A DNA stretch of 64,000 nucleotides from Nitrososphaerales archaeon (GCA_032906765.1 JAJTZB010000004.1:145972-209971), one strand, 5' to 3'. Counted from the stretch's first letter, positions 16,060 to 24,586 are shown. Notes: generated by a model not told the origin, from the letters alone. Program-made: numbers and translations.

Positions 16060-16701
16060 TCACGCATTTGGCGCTTCGGCCAGCCTCTCATCCCCGCTTG
16101 GTTCGGATGGTGCCGGCTCCAGTTCTTTGATCCTAGCCTTCGCCGCAGCGAGCTCAGCAGTGCTTTCGGCCAACCTCTGCTCCGCCTCCGCGACCTTCTC
16201 CTTCAGCTCCTCAACTGACTTAGCAAGCTCTGTCTCGAGTTCTCTCGTCCTAGCCTCGAACTGGGCCTTTGCCGCTTCCAACTCGGTTTTTGGCATCGAT
16301 TCGCTCAGCCTTGCCTCCAAACCGTGGACCTTCGTCATCAGTCCTTCAGCTTCAGCCTTCGGCACCGACTCGGACAGCTGCCCCTCCAGCTCTGTAATCC
16401 GGGCCTCCAAGGACTCGGCGTCACGCTTGGGTACAGACGTAGCAAGCTCTTGTTTCAGACTGTCAACAGAAGACTGAAGCTCTTGCATCCTGGTCTCTGC
16501 GTCCTTCTTGGGCATGGACTTCGACAGCCTCTCCTCGAGCGTCTGGATTTGGGCTTGCAGCTCGGACCTTGCCTTCTCCAGCTCAATCTTGGGTATGGAG
16601 TCAGCCAGCTTGGATTCGAGATTCTTGACTCTGGTTCTCAGCCTCTTGAACTGAGGAGACTCTGGCTTCGGCTTTGCTCTTCGTTTGGTTCTCTTGGCCA
16701 A
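16060..16701 (-). CDS. coiled-coil protein with tandem S(M/V)PK repeats
   Basis: A 213-residue protein with a basic N-terminus (MAKRTKRRAKPKPES). It then has five tandem units of about 23-27 residues with the core LExxLSxS(M/V/I)PKxxxE (about residues 28-165), a regular heptad coiled coil to about 195, and an acidic tail. The SxPK element recurs at a fixed place in each unit and would kink the helix. There is no membrane segment. The function is unknown; a structural scaffold or DNA-associated rod via the basic N-terminus are options. The low-complexity content makes homology calls unreliable. Confidence 0.7.
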   Translation of the reverse strand: MAKRTKRRAKPKPESPQFKRLRTRVKNLESKLADSIPKIELEKARSELQAQIQTLEERLSKSMPKKDAETRMQELQSSVDSLKQELATSVPKRDAESLEARITELEGQLSESVPKAEAEGLMTKVHGLEARLSESMPKTELEAAKAQFEARTRELETELAKSVEELKEKVAEAEQRLAESTAELAAAKARIKELEPAPSEPSGDERLAEAPNA

Positions 16702-16850
16702 AAATGACTCGTTGTAGAATTCTGCTCGGGGTTATTACGCGTTATCTCAATAAGAGAAAGGGAGTATTGTAATGAGCTCGTGATTCCCAGAACGTGAATC
16801 TGGGTGCGACCAACCCTTGTAGCTACTACAATGACGCTCCCTAACGTGTT

Positions 16851-16877
16851 GGGGTCCATTGCGCCTCCATCGAGGAG
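16851..16877 (+). repeat. dispersed intergenic repeat, copy 8
   Basis: GGGGTCCATTGCGCCTCCAT followed by CGAGGAG. It lies directly against the 3' end of the next minus-strand membrane-protein gene and upstream of the coiled-coil gene, in plus orientation. Confidence 0.65.
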
Positions 16878-17240
16878 CTAACCAGTAATTCTCTTCTCTA
16901 TCTCACGCTCGGCCATCCTTGCGTCCCTAATCGACTTCGCCATCCTCCTAGTGAAGAGGAGGTCGCGGAGCCCCACGTAGAGCCACACGAGGCTCAGGGC
17001 GAGAAGCAGGAGCTCAGTCGCTTCGAGGAGAGGGTCGGCGAGGTTCACGGTGACCGTCGTGGCACCTGTGAGCGACGGCAACGCCAGTTGGTAGGCGTAG
17101 GACGCGGCGAGCCCGAGCGCGACCAATATGGTGATGATGGAAAGCGTCCTGATCTTGGAGGCTCCGCTCTCGACGTGCCGGATGAACTCTTCGTGCAGGC
17201 CGAGGGCAGCGGCAGCCTGCGGCTCTTCCTTCTCAGACAT
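16878..17240 (-). CDS. small two-helix membrane protein
   Basis: A 120-residue protein. The acidic N-terminus is helical, with transmembrane helices at about 31-52 (TLSIITILVALGLAASYAYQ) and 68-90 (LEATELLLLALSLVWLYVGL), and the C-terminus is a charged helix. Its start is 18 bp downstream of the wHTH gene, so the two are probably cotranscribed. It may be a membrane partner of that regulator. The family is not recognised. Confidence 0.65.
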   Translation of the reverse strand: MSEKEEPQAAAALGLHEEFIRHVESGASKIRTLSIITILVALGLAASYAYQLALPSLTGATTVTVNLADPLLEATELLLLALSLVWLYVGLRDLLFTRRMAKSIRDARMAEREIEKRITG

Positions 17241-17258
17241 CTGTGTCGAATTAGCGCT

Positions 17259-17546
17259 CTACGGCATAAAAGGCCTGCTCATCTTAGATGAGTCAGGGTA
17301 GACCTTCTCCCATATCTTGCGCCAATCCTCGGTGAGCTTGTAGCCGTCGGGAGTGACGCTGTAGACGTCGTGCCCGTCTTCCGTTTCCTTCCTCACCAGT
17401 CCCCTCGCTTCGAGCTCGGCTAGTATCTCAGCGCATTTGTCGTAGCTGAGGTTGCACAGCCTCGAGAGCCTCGTGGGGCCGCTCGGGCGCTCGATCAGGC
17501 GCCCTAGAACGTCCATGTAAATCTCGATTCTGGGGCGGTGCCTCAA
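17259..17546 (-). CDS. winged-helix DNA-binding protein
   Basis: A 95-residue wHTH of the archaeal single-domain type: RIEIYMDVLGRLIERPSGPTRLSRLCNLSYDKCAEILAELEARGLVRK, then the wing HDVYSVTPDGYKL. It is a likely transcriptional regulator of its own operon with the downstream two-helix membrane protein. A divergent HerA-like/RadA-like operon starts about 105 bp away and could share control. Confidence 0.78.
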   Translation of the reverse strand: MRHRPRIEIYMDVLGRLIERPSGPTRLSRLCNLSYDKCAEILAELEARGLVRKETEDGHDVYSVTPDGYKLTEDWRKIWEKVYPDSSKMSRPFMP

Positions 17547-17650
17547 CCGAGGCTATTCTCGGCCTGTGATAGATAAAGCAGGGACACTCATCTAAGAAGA
17601 GTTTCTTACGTGCGTCAGTCATTTTAGCATTGGAGTGACCGAACTGCCCC

Positions 17651-18940
17651 ATGAACGCTGTGACAAAGGCGGTCTGGCTCGGCCACTGCAGGACCGGCGG
17701 CAGGCTGTGCCTCAAGCCGGACGAGCTTCTCCCGGGGGTGAACGTCATCGGGAACGGCGCCGACGAAGTATCCTCGGTCATCTCGTTCGCCTGTAGCGAG
17801 GTGGGTCTGAGGACGCTCGTCCTCGACTTCGGCGGGAGCATCGCTGAGAAGGCCGCGGGCCGACTGGACGTCAGAGGCGTCGGCCATTTCCTCTACGACT
17901 CCATGAGGCTCGAGGAGAGCGCGTCTCTCCATGCCGAGCTGGCCGCGTCGGCCTACACTATGTCGCTGAACCTCTCGTTCGAGCAGGAGGGATTCCTGAA
18001 CTCGGCGATGCAGTTGATAGGCTTGGAGCAGGGAGTGGCAACCCCGGCCTCGCTCATCGACAGGCTGGGCGGTGCGGGCGAGTACAGGGGGCACACGGCA
18101 GACGAGCTGAAGGGGAAGCTGGGGGCGCTCAGGTCGCTCGACGTGACGGGCGAGAGCGGCGCGGTCAGGGAGATGATGGGGAAGAGTTCCGTCGCCAGCT
18201 TCGCGGGAGCCGAGTCCCGTCAGGCTGCGGAGGTCGCGCTGATGCTGTTCATCGCCAAGGTCCTGGCCCTCGGCGCGTCGGGCGAGAAGCTCCCCGACGT
18301 CATCGTGGTCAACGACGCGAACCGCGTCTTCTCCAACCTGCCCCTGACGCGCCACGGCAACAGGTTGCTGACCGCGCTGCTCGCCTCGGAGATGGCGAGG
18401 ATGTTCGCCTCCGAGGACACATACGGCCTCGACCACCACTTCATCGAGACGGCGCCCGTCAGGATTCTTTCCAGCGGCCTCTGGAACGAGGTGGGCGGAG
18501 GGAGGGCTTCAGTCGGCGGGCTTTACTCTCCCCAGCACGCGGCGCAGAAGAAGGGTTCGGCCATACCTTCCGCCTTGATCCTGACCCCGAACATGTTCGT
18601 CCTCCAAGACTCGGCCCGCGGATACGAGGAGGTCTTCGTGCCGAGGTACTTCCCGCCCCTGCAGGCAGAGGCCGTCGTCGAGGTGCGACCTGCGAAAGAC
18701 GAGAACCATCTGATCAAGCAAATCCTCGAGGCGGTCTCGAGCTACGACAGCGCGACCCGCGGCTCCGTCGTCTCCTACCTCTCTCTGGACAACCCGAAGG
18801 AGGAAATCGAGAAGGCGATTGACAGGCTGCAGGCGCAGGGCTACCTGACGGTGGCAGGGAAGGACGTCAAGCGAGACGGCCCGCTGGTCTCCGTCAAGCT
18901 GACTGAGACTGGCTACAAACTGCTGGGGAGCCTGGGCTGA
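17651..18940 (+). CDS. degenerate HerA/FtsK-like ATPase with C-terminal winged helix
   Basis: A 429-residue protein. The N-terminal region aligns in pattern with HerA-type ATPases (LLPGVNVIGNGADEVSSVISFA...LRTLVLDFGG) but the P-loop lacks the GK(S/T). The Walker B site is DVIVVNDANRV rather than IDEAH. About residues 350-429 form a winged helix (ATRGSVVSYLSLDNPKEEIEKAIDRLQAQGYLTV). It is probably a catalytically dead paralogue acting with the RadA-like ATPase encoded 1 bp downstream. The role is inferred to be DNA processing or repair. The HerA assignment is by eye and uncertain. Confidence 0.6.
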   Translation: MNAVTKAVWLGHCRTGGRLCLKPDELLPGVNVIGNGADEVSSVISFACSEVGLRTLVLDFGGSIAEKAAGRLDVRGVGHFLYDSMRLEESASLHAELAASAYTMSLNLSFEQEGFLNSAMQLIGLEQGVATPASLIDRLGGAGEYRGHTADELKGKLGALRSLDVTGESGAVREMMGKSSVASFAGAESRQAAEVALMLFIAKVLALGASGEKLPDVIVVNDANRVFSNLPLTRHGNRLLTALLASEMARMFASEDTYGLDHHFIETAPVRILSSGLWNEVGGGRASVGGLYSPQHAAQKKGSAIPSALILTPNMFVLQDSARGYEEVFVPRYFPPLQAEAVVEVRPAKDENHLIKQILEAVSSYDSATRGSVVSYLSLDNPKEEIEKAIDRLQAQGYLTVAGKDVKRDGPLVSVKLTETGYKLLGSLG

Positions 18941-18941
18941 G

Positions 18942-19961
18942 ATGGAGAAGCTGCCCACACAATGCAAGGCGCTCGACGCCCTCACGGACGGCGGCCTGCC
19001 GACGGGCACGATAACCCAAATCTTCGGGGAGAAGGCGCTCGGCAAGAGCATCCTCTGCTTCCAGGCCGCGTGCGCCACAGTCGCTGCAGGACGTACGGCG
19101 ATTGTCATGGACACGGAGCAGTCGTACCTGAGCTACCTTGTGGAGTACCGCCTGCCGGGCATGGTCAAGCGCTTCGGGAAGGAGATACCCGTCAAGGACA
19201 TCAAGCTGGAGGCGGTTCCGAAGTCGGCGGGGAGGAAGAAGGGGGTCAGCAGGAGCGAGCTCGTCTCCCTGCTCAGCGGCGCGCTCACCCGCGCTGGCGT
19301 GGCGTACTCGGAGAACCACCTGTCCTCTGTCGCAGACATCCTCTGCCCCGAGTTCGACGTCCAGGTGGAGGCGCCAGACGAGCCGAGCGTCCTCATAGTG
19401 CAGATGCCCGAGATCATAGACCTGCTGAAGCTCCACGGCGTGGACGCGTACAAGGCCGTCTCCGAGGGGGGCAGGGTGGAGATGCGGCTGAAGTCGACCC
19501 CCGTTTACGAGTCGGCGCTCTACAGGCTGGTCGAGCGGACGAAGGCGAAACTGCTCATCTACGACTCCCTCTCCGCGCCGCTGAAGTCGACGTTCCCGTC
19601 CACGCAGGACCTGCCGGCGAGGAGCTCGAGCCTAGCGATGCTGCTCTCGCACGCGCAGAGGCTCTGCATCCAGTTCGGGATATCTGTCCTCACTACGAGC
19701 CACGTCTCCATAGACCCGATCAAGGCGTGGAACAGGCACCCCTACGGCGGGGTGATACTGGGCCACGACGCGAAGTTCAGCTTCGAGCTGACCAAGCCGA
19801 ACGCGAAGAGGAACTCGGACGGGAACCCGACTGCAGTCAACCCGGAGAAGGAGATTGATGACGAGAATAGCGGGAGGGCGGTATGGGTGGCGAGACATCC
19901 TGCGATGGCGGACTATTCTCGCTTCGGATATTCGCTGCTTGACGGTGAGGGGTTCCACTGA
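18942..19961 (+). CDS. RadA/RadB-like recombinase-family ATPase
   Basis: A 339-residue RecA-fold protein. It starts MEKLPTQCKALDALTDGGLPTG, with Walker A GEKALGKSI (about 32-40), Walker B KLLIYDSLSAPL (about 205-216), then ILTTSHVSIDP and GGVILGHDAKFSFELTK as in RadA/Rad51. It lacks the N-terminal HhH domain of true RadA and carries a long insertion (about 85-195) between the Walker elements. It is a RadB or SMS-like paralogue coupled to the degenerate ATPase upstream; their gene spacing is one base. A modulator of homologous recombination is the likely role. Confidence 0.78.
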   Translation: MEKLPTQCKALDALTDGGLPTGTITQIFGEKALGKSILCFQAACATVAAGRTAIVMDTEQSYLSYLVEYRLPGMVKRFGKEIPVKDIKLEAVPKSAGRKKGVSRSELVSLLSGALTRAGVAYSENHLSSVADILCPEFDVQVEAPDEPSVLIVQMPEIIDLLKLHGVDAYKAVSEGGRVEMRLKSTPVYESALYRLVERTKAKLLIYDSLSAPLKSTFPSTQDLPARSSSLAMLLSHAQRLCIQFGISVLTTSHVSIDPIKAWNRHPYGGVILGHDAKFSFELTKPNAKRNSDGNPTAVNPEKEIDDENSGRAVWVARHPAMADYSRFGYSLLDGEGFH

Positions 19962-19966
19962 GCATG

Positions 19967-20365
19967 CTAGCGGAGAGGCACGCGACTGAGCCCTGGGACC
20001 CTGTCGAAGGCAGTGTCGTCGGAGACGATTGCGGAGTCAAGCGAGAGGGCGGACGCGGCGAGGAAGCTGTCGTAGAAGCTGAGGCCGTATTTCGACTCCA
20101 GCTCGCACTGCAGGGCGACGAGGGACGAAGTGACGGTCCCCACCTCCTCCACGCCGTGCTCCCTGAGCACTGCGCCGACGTCGAGCATCGCCTCGCTCGT
20201 CTCTGCGGAGCTGCGCCCTCTCGCCCTCAGCACCGCCATGAACTCGAGGAGGCAGACATCCGTGGCCACGAGGTCGCGCCTGGAACCGAGGAGGTGGATG
20301 GCCTGGTGGTGCTTGCGGTCGTTGGGGCTGAGAGCGAACAGGACTTCGGTGTCAAGCGCCGGCAT
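19967..20365 (-). CDS. PIN-domain toxin (VapC-like)
   Basis: A 132-residue PIN-domain protein: MPALDTEVLFAL (first Asp), VCLLEFMAVLRARG (Glu), LSFYDSFLAASALSLDSAIVSDDTAFDRV (C-terminal Asp residues). It overlaps the upstream AbrB antitoxin gene by 14 bp. The C-terminus is only 5 bp from the stop of the convergent RadA-like gene. Confidence 0.85.
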   Translation of the reverse strand: MPALDTEVLFALSPNDRKHHQAIHLLGSRRDLVATDVCLLEFMAVLRARGRSSAETSEAMLDVGAVLREHGVEEVGTVTSSLVALQCELESKYGLSFYDSFLAASALSLDSAIVSDDTAFDRVPGLSRVPLR

Positions 20366-20606
20366 GCTTCTTCAGCCACTCCTCGGCCAGCTTCTCGTCA
20401 CGCTTCTCGTCGTACGGCTCGCGTATTATGCGCCTTAGGCTTTCGTATGGGTCCTTCGGGAGAGGACGGATCAGGATGTCGTCCCCCGCCGCTAGCACCA
20501 TCACTCTCTGGCCCTCCTCCAACCGCAGCTTCTCCCTTATCCTCTTGGGAACAACTATCGCGAAGCGCTTTCCCACAATGGCATCTTCTGACATTGCTGT
20601 CTTCAT
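20352..20606 (-). CDS. AbrB-family antitoxin (VapB-like)
   Basis: An 84-residue protein with a SpoVT-AbrB domain (VGKRFAIVVPKRIREKLRLEEGQRVMVLAAGDDILIRPL) and a charged C-terminal helix (DEKRDEKLAEEWLKKH). It is paired with the PIN toxin that overlaps its 3' end. A CTTATATCT TATA element lies about 25 bp upstream of the start on the minus strand. Confidence 0.85.
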   Translation of the reverse strand: MKTAMSEDAIVGKRFAIVVPKRIREKLRLEEGQRVMVLAAGDDILIRPLPKDPYESLRRIIREPYDEKRDEKLAEEWLKKHAGA

Positions 20607-20697
20607 CAGATGATAAGATGTCTCTCAGATATAAGCGCAGCGGTCAGGAGTGGGATTGCTCGCCCCCGATTAGAGCGAGTTGCGGAGGACGCGGCTG

Positions 20698-21753
20698 ATG
20701 GGCTGGGGGCTGAAAATCGGCCTCTTCGTCTTCGCGCTCGTCGCGATTGGCTTTGGGGCCTGGATTATAGCCATCCCGATTCTCGCATTCCTCTTCATCC
20801 CACCACTTCTGCCGAAGAGGAAAGCGCCGCGCGAGCAGAATCAGAAGGTTGGCTCCACTGGGAGGCGTAGAATGCCGGGCCTGAAGCTGCTGGGCGGGAT
20901 TCTCGTCGCGCTCAGCGTCGTGGCTTTCGTCAGTGGAGGGATATTTTCGCCGATCGTGCTCGTGGTGGCAGGCTTCGCTATTCTGTTCAGGCCGAACTTC
21001 GGGTCAGGGCTCTCCTCGCGGGTCAAGCCGGTCGACGACTCTGTACTCCTGCGCGGAAGGTTCGTCCCGTTCAGGTGGTTCGCGGTGGCCGAAGCGAAGT
21101 TCGCGACGCGCGACCCCGAGGGCGCCCTTTCGGGGATTGACGGGAAACTGCTGCTATTGCCTGCGCCGACTCCCCGCGTCCTCCTCATTTTCTCTGTCGC
21201 CTCGCTCCGAAGAGGCGGAGCCGAGAAGGACATTCTTGGGTGTATGAAGGCGGCGGCAAGGACGCTGGGAACGTTGGGCGTTTACCTTCTGCCTCTGAAC
21301 TCAGAAGATGCGTTCGAGCTCTCGAAGCTGGGAACCAAGCAGACAGGACAACAAGTCAGCGGACTCAGGGACTTCGCTTCGTCCGCGGATTACGGGCCGC
21401 TCATGGTGGAGGCCGGAGGGGGCTACGTCGGAAGGTTCGAGATTTACGAATGGGAAGCACCGGGGAAGGGTGGCAACTCCGCGTTCTCCGAGCCAGGTAG
21501 ACGACTCGGCGACTCACTTCTACTACGCAACCTCTTGCAGGCTGTCATGGTAAGGACTGGAACGCCGCAGCCTGACAGATACACGGCCTTCCTGAGCAGC
21601 ATGGCAGCCACGGCGGGAGAGACTCTCGGACAGAGGATGACGCAGGCGGCTGAAGGGTCAGACGGCCAAGTCGTTCTTGTCGCGTCGGTCGGCAGCCCGC
21701 AGGTGGAGATGAGCAAGGCGCAGCTTCGCTTCCTGACCAACGTCTACTCCTGA
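20698..21753 (+). CDS. membrane-anchored protein of unknown function
   Basis: About 351 residues from MGWGLKIG. Two pairs of N-terminal hydrophobic segments lie at about 5-40 and 62-95, followed by a soluble domain of about 250 residues (KPVDDSVLLRGRFVPFRWF... to LRFLTNVYS) with no cysteine cluster or nucleotide-binding motif. The soluble part has a VASVGSPQVEMSKAQLRF ending. I do not recognise it. It lies downstream of the divergently transcribed vapBC-like pair. Confidence 0.6.
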   Translation: MGWGLKIGLFVFALVAIGFGAWIIAIPILAFLFIPPLLPKRKAPREQNQKVGSTGRRRMPGLKLLGGILVALSVVAFVSGGIFSPIVLVVAGFAILFRPNFGSGLSSRVKPVDDSVLLRGRFVPFRWFAVAEAKFATRDPEGALSGIDGKLLLLPAPTPRVLLIFSVASLRRGGAEKDILGCMKAAARTLGTLGVYLLPLNSEDAFELSKLGTKQTGQQVSGLRDFASSADYGPLMVEAGGGYVGRFEIYEWEAPGKGGNSAFSEPGRRLGDSLLLRNLLQAVMVRTGTPQPDRYTAFLSSMAATAGETLGQRMTQAAEGSDGQVVLVASVGSPQVEMSKAQLRFLTNVYS

Positions 21754-21826
21754 GGTGGTGGGACATCGGCCTCGCAGCCAAGCTTCTCGGGCTTGTCGTG
21801 GTGCTCGTCGCCGGCGCCCTGACTTG

Positions 21827-21860
21827 TGTATACTTTAAGTAAGCCATGCTTCTGTATACA
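21827..21860 (+). promoter_or_regulatory. repeated TGTATAC half-sites upstream of the RHH antitoxin
   Basis: TGTATAC at 21827-21833 and the palindrome TGTATACA at 21853-21860 flank the TATA-like TACTTTAAG just before the ATG. Two dyad sites at 26-bp spacing suggest an autoregulatory operator for the toxin-antitoxin pair. Confidence 0.55.
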
Positions 21861-21861
21861 G

Positions 21862-22089
21862 ATGATGTCTACCGTGTATAGCGTGCGCATCCCAAAGAAG
21901 CTGAAGGAGGCCCTGCAGAAGCTTGACGGGACGGATTGGCAGGGGGAGCTAAGAGCATTCCTAGAGAAGAAGGTGAGGGAGGAGACGATGGCCCGACAGC
22001 TCGACGAGGGGAGAAAGCTCAGGTCCAAGATGCGCGCGACAGTCAGCGCAGCGGAAATCGTGAGGGAGGACAGGGAGAACGCCCACTGA
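21862..22089 (+). CDS. ribbon-helix-helix antitoxin (VapB-like)
   Basis: A 75-residue protein. An N-terminal strand-helix-helix (STVYSVRIPKKLKEALQKLDGTDWQGELRAFLEKKVREE) is followed by a basic helical tail. Start at 21862 or the adjacent ATG at 21865. The stop is 1 bp before the PIN gene start, so the two are coupled. Confidence 0.78.
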   Translation: MMSTVYSVRIPKKLKEALQKLDGTDWQGELRAFLEKKVREETMARQLDEGRKLRSKMRATVSAAEIVREDRENAH

Positions 22090-22090
22090 C

Positions 22091-22504
22091 GTGGTGCTGG
22101 ATTCGGCTGCAATTGCAGCGCTCTTCTTCAGGGATTCTCAGTCCGAAAAGGTCGAGGCGGCCTTGGCGAAGTACTCGAACCTCCACACCCTCGACCTTGC
22201 GTTCGCCGAGGTCTGCAGCGTCGCGTGGAAGCGGGTCAAGTTCTTCGGTGAGGAGCTGGAGACGGCGTCGAGGGCCCTTGCCCTGGCGAAGGATTTCGTC
22301 GACAGCTCCTGCCGCGTCGCACAGAGCAGGGACCTCCTCCAGGAGGCTCTCAGACTGGCAGCGGAGCAGGGCACGACTGCCTACGATTCCCTCTTCCTTT
22401 CGCTTGCGCTGAAGTCGAAGACGAAGCTCCTGACCACGGATGAGAAGCTGCACAAGAAGGCGGAATCGTCGTCCAAGACGCGAGGCCTCACTCTAATGCC
22501 GTGA
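22091..22504 (+). CDS. PIN-domain toxin (VapC-like)
   Basis: A 137-residue PIN-domain protein with a GTG start: MVLDSAAIAALFF (first Asp), LDLAFAEVCSVAWKRV (Glu), GTTAYDSLFLSLALKSKTKLLTTDEKLHKKA (C-terminal Asp residues). It is the toxin of the third complete antitoxin-PIN pair downstream of the ABC operon in this region. Confidence 0.83.
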   Translation: MVLDSAAIAALFFRDSQSEKVEAALAKYSNLHTLDLAFAEVCSVAWKRVKFFGEELETASRALALAKDFVDSSCRVAQSRDLLQEALRLAAEQGTTAYDSLFLSLALKSKTKLLTTDEKLHKKAESSSKTRGLTLMP

Positions 22505-22555
22505 CTCTTGACAGATGAAGATGCTAACTCATGTCGTGTTCGGCTACTGAGCCTT

Positions 22556-22840
22556 CTATCTGACCCTGACCGCTCGGTCGAACAAGGCCTGCAGCTTCGG
22601 GCTGTCCGCCGCCACCCACACAACCCTGTCTTCCTTGTCGATCATGATCTTGCCGGAGGCATCCAAGTACTCGATCGCCCTCTTGAACGTCTGGTACATC
22701 ATCTTCTTCGGGAGAGACGTCCAGAGTTCGGTCCTCCTGGGGGGAATCTCGGACTCCTTGATCGTCCTTTCTATCATCAGCAGCGTCTCGAGCGTGGGCC
22801 AGTGCCCCTCGGCTCCGGGGCTGAGGACCGATGGCTTCAT
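22556..22840 (-). CDS. winged-helix protein
   Basis: A 94-residue protein with a wHTH-like pattern (TLETLLMIERTIKESEIPPRRTELWTSLPKKMMYQTFKRAIEYLDASGKIMIDKEDRVVWVAAD). A strongly AT-rich TATATAAGTCTATATG lies just upstream of the start. It is likely a transcriptional regulator. The target is unknown; TnpB lies divergently about 180 bp away. Confidence 0.72.
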   Translation of the reverse strand: MKPSVLSPGAEGHWPTLETLLMIERTIKESEIPPRRTELWTSLPKKMMYQTFKRAIEYLDASGKIMIDKEDRVVWVAADSPKLQALFDRAVRVR

Positions 22841-22952
22841 GCGACGGAATGGGTCGTTTGATTATATAAGTCTATATGATTACTGAGCACTGCGCGGTCG
22901 GGCCGAAGGCGGGGACGACAAGGAGCTAATCCATGGCGATTCTAGGGCGCCT

Positions 22953-22970
22953 AGGGTTCTGTTGCGCTGC
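22953..22970 (+). repeat. possible dispersed repeat, copy 9 (weak)
   Basis: AGGGTTCTGTTGCGCTGC matches the first part of the element with one insertion and then diverges. It lies between the wHTH and tnpB genes. I list it because position and orientation fit the series. Confidence 0.35.
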
Positions 22971-23018
22971 TTGGATATGGGGGCTTATGAGCTAAAATGA
23001 AATCTCAATTCAAGGAGA

Positions 23019-24254
23019 ATGCAAGCTAGAAAGTCGGTCAAACAGCTCTATCGGCCTAGTCCTCAAGTTCTGTCAATCATGGAAGACTTCCGCCAGATGG
23101 TCAACGACTGCGTAAGAATTGGATTGAAGTTTGAGGATGAGAGTCATGCAACTCCCTCGATGAAGAGACTATCCTTGCTGTGTTACGGTCAACTCGAAAG
23201 GTATGGGGTCTACTCGGCTTACCGCCTGACAGCGATTAGCAAGGCCGCCGGCATCCTCTCCGCTCGTAAGAAGTCAATCAACCGAGGCTTTCATACTAAG
23301 AGCCCTTATGTTTCAAAGCCGCTTCTCGTATCCTGCTACCATCTCAAGATTCAAGATGGCATGCTCAGAGTTCAGCTGGGAGATAAGCGGTGCGAATACA
23401 TCCCTCTCAACACCCATACCCTCCAATTTCTGTCAGACACTACGCTGAGAATCAATTCCTTTACCTTGACCTGTACTTCTCTGTCGCTCTGCATCTCAAA
23501 GGAGGCGATACATATGGAGCCGAGTGAACTCACGAGTACAGTTGGAATCGATAGGAACCTCCGAAACCTCGCTGTAGGAAACATTGAGAAGGTCACCTAC
23601 TATGACATGAGCAAGATTGTTCAGATTGCCGAAAATACAAGGAGTGTCGTCAGGTCATTCAAGCGCAATGATGTAAGGATCAGACAATCAATCTCTTCGA
23701 AGTATGGCAGGAGAAGGAGTGAACGGGTGAAGCAAATCATTCATGGTGTAACGAAACGGATTGTACAGGAGGCGAAGGCGAAGAAACAGGCGATAGTCTT
23801 CGAGGAGATTAGAGGAATCCGCAACCTCTATCGGAAGGGAAACGGTCAAGAGAGGTCATTCAGAGGGCGAATGAACTCATGGCCTTTCCATGAGGTGAAG
23901 AGGCAGATTGAGTACAAGGCTGCGTGGGAAGGGGTGCCAGTAGTGACTCTATCACGGAATGATACAAGAGGGACCACAATGGACTGCGTGAGATGCGGGG
24001 AGAGACTCCAATTACCAGTCCGTGGCGATTTGGAACATCATCGCCAGTTGTGGTGTGAGAAGTGCGAGAGATGGATGGATAGGGACCTCATGGCCGTCCT
24101 GAACATCTCTCGCAGGGGGCGGTTGAGGTTCGACCGTTCACTGACGGAAGGCGAGGCAAGCGAAGCAATGAAGGGGAACGCGGAACACGACGGGGAGCCG
24201 CTAATCCTCAGAGTGGATGCCTCGAAATTGCGCCTTGCACAGCAGTCGCAATAG
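23019..24254 (+). CDS. tnpB: TnpB-like RNA-guided nuclease (IS605-type accessory protein)
   Basis: A 411-residue protein. The RuvC-like catalytic residues are intact: Asp178 (TVGIDRNLRN), Glu262 or 263 (IVFEEIRGIR) and Asp354/356 (MDRDLMAVLNIS). A CxxC...CxxC zinc finger (CVRCGERL and CEKCERW) lies inside the RuvC domain. TnpB uses a guide RNA from the transposon 3' end to cut DNA. No TnpA transposase is nearby, so this is a solitary element or a domesticated nuclease at the edge of the defence genes. Transposon ends and guide RNA could not be fixed by eye; the 3' part of the gene is the expected guide-RNA region. Confidence 0.88.
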   Translation: MQARKSVKQLYRPSPQVLSIMEDFRQMVNDCVRIGLKFEDESHATPSMKRLSLLCYGQLERYGVYSAYRLTAISKAAGILSARKKSINRGFHTKSPYVSKPLLVSCYHLKIQDGMLRVQLGDKRCEYIPLNTHTLQFLSDTTLRINSFTLTCTSLSLCISKEAIHMEPSELTSTVGIDRNLRNLAVGNIEKVTYYDMSKIVQIAENTRSVVRSFKRNDVRIRQSISSKYGRRRSERVKQIIHGVTKRIVQEAKAKKQAIVFEEIRGIRNLYRKGNGQERSFRGRMNSWPFHEVKRQIEYKAAWEGVPVVTLSRNDTRGTTMDCVRCGERLQLPVRGDLEHHRQLWCEKCERWMDRDLMAVLNISRRGRLRFDRSLTEGEASEAMKGNAEHDGEPLILRVDASKLRLAQQSQ

Positions 24255-24279
24255 AACCGGGCACGACAGCAGGAACGGC

Positions 24280-24576
24280 ATGAGTGTGAGGTCGCCTCTG
24301 ACCCATTCCATCTTCACGGCACCGGTATGGGGAGCGGGAACGGCGTACGTGCTGTGGCTCGCGGGCTCCGCCCTGGGCTTGGTCGGCCCCGGCTTTGAAT
24401 GGTTAATCATAGTCTCGGGTGTCCTCGCGGCATATTCTCACCTGCTGCTGGATTCGATCACCGAGGGAGGGGTTTACTTCCTGACCAAGAGGATTGCCAT
24501 AGCGCACTTCAGCTATTCCAATCCGGCATTGAACGCAGTGTTTGCCGCCGTGGGGCTTCTACTCTTCGTGGTCTGA
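24280..24576 (+). CDS. DUF1286-like small integral membrane protein
   Basis: About 98 residues starting MSVRSPLTHSIFTAPVWGAG. It has three or four transmembrane segments and conserved polar pieces HSIFTAP and SHLLLDSITEGGVYFLTKR, which resemble archaeal DUF1286/YdjM-type membrane proteins with a putative metal site (two His and Asp). It begins 25 bp after tnpB; a longer in-frame start would overlap tnpB and is less likely. Confidence 0.6.
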   Translation: MSVRSPLTHSIFTAPVWGAGTAYVLWLAGSALGLVGPGFEWLIIVSGVLAAYSHLLLDSITEGGVYFLTKRIAIAHFSYSNPALNAVFAAVGLLLFVV

Positions 24577-24586
24577 ATCATTTCCC

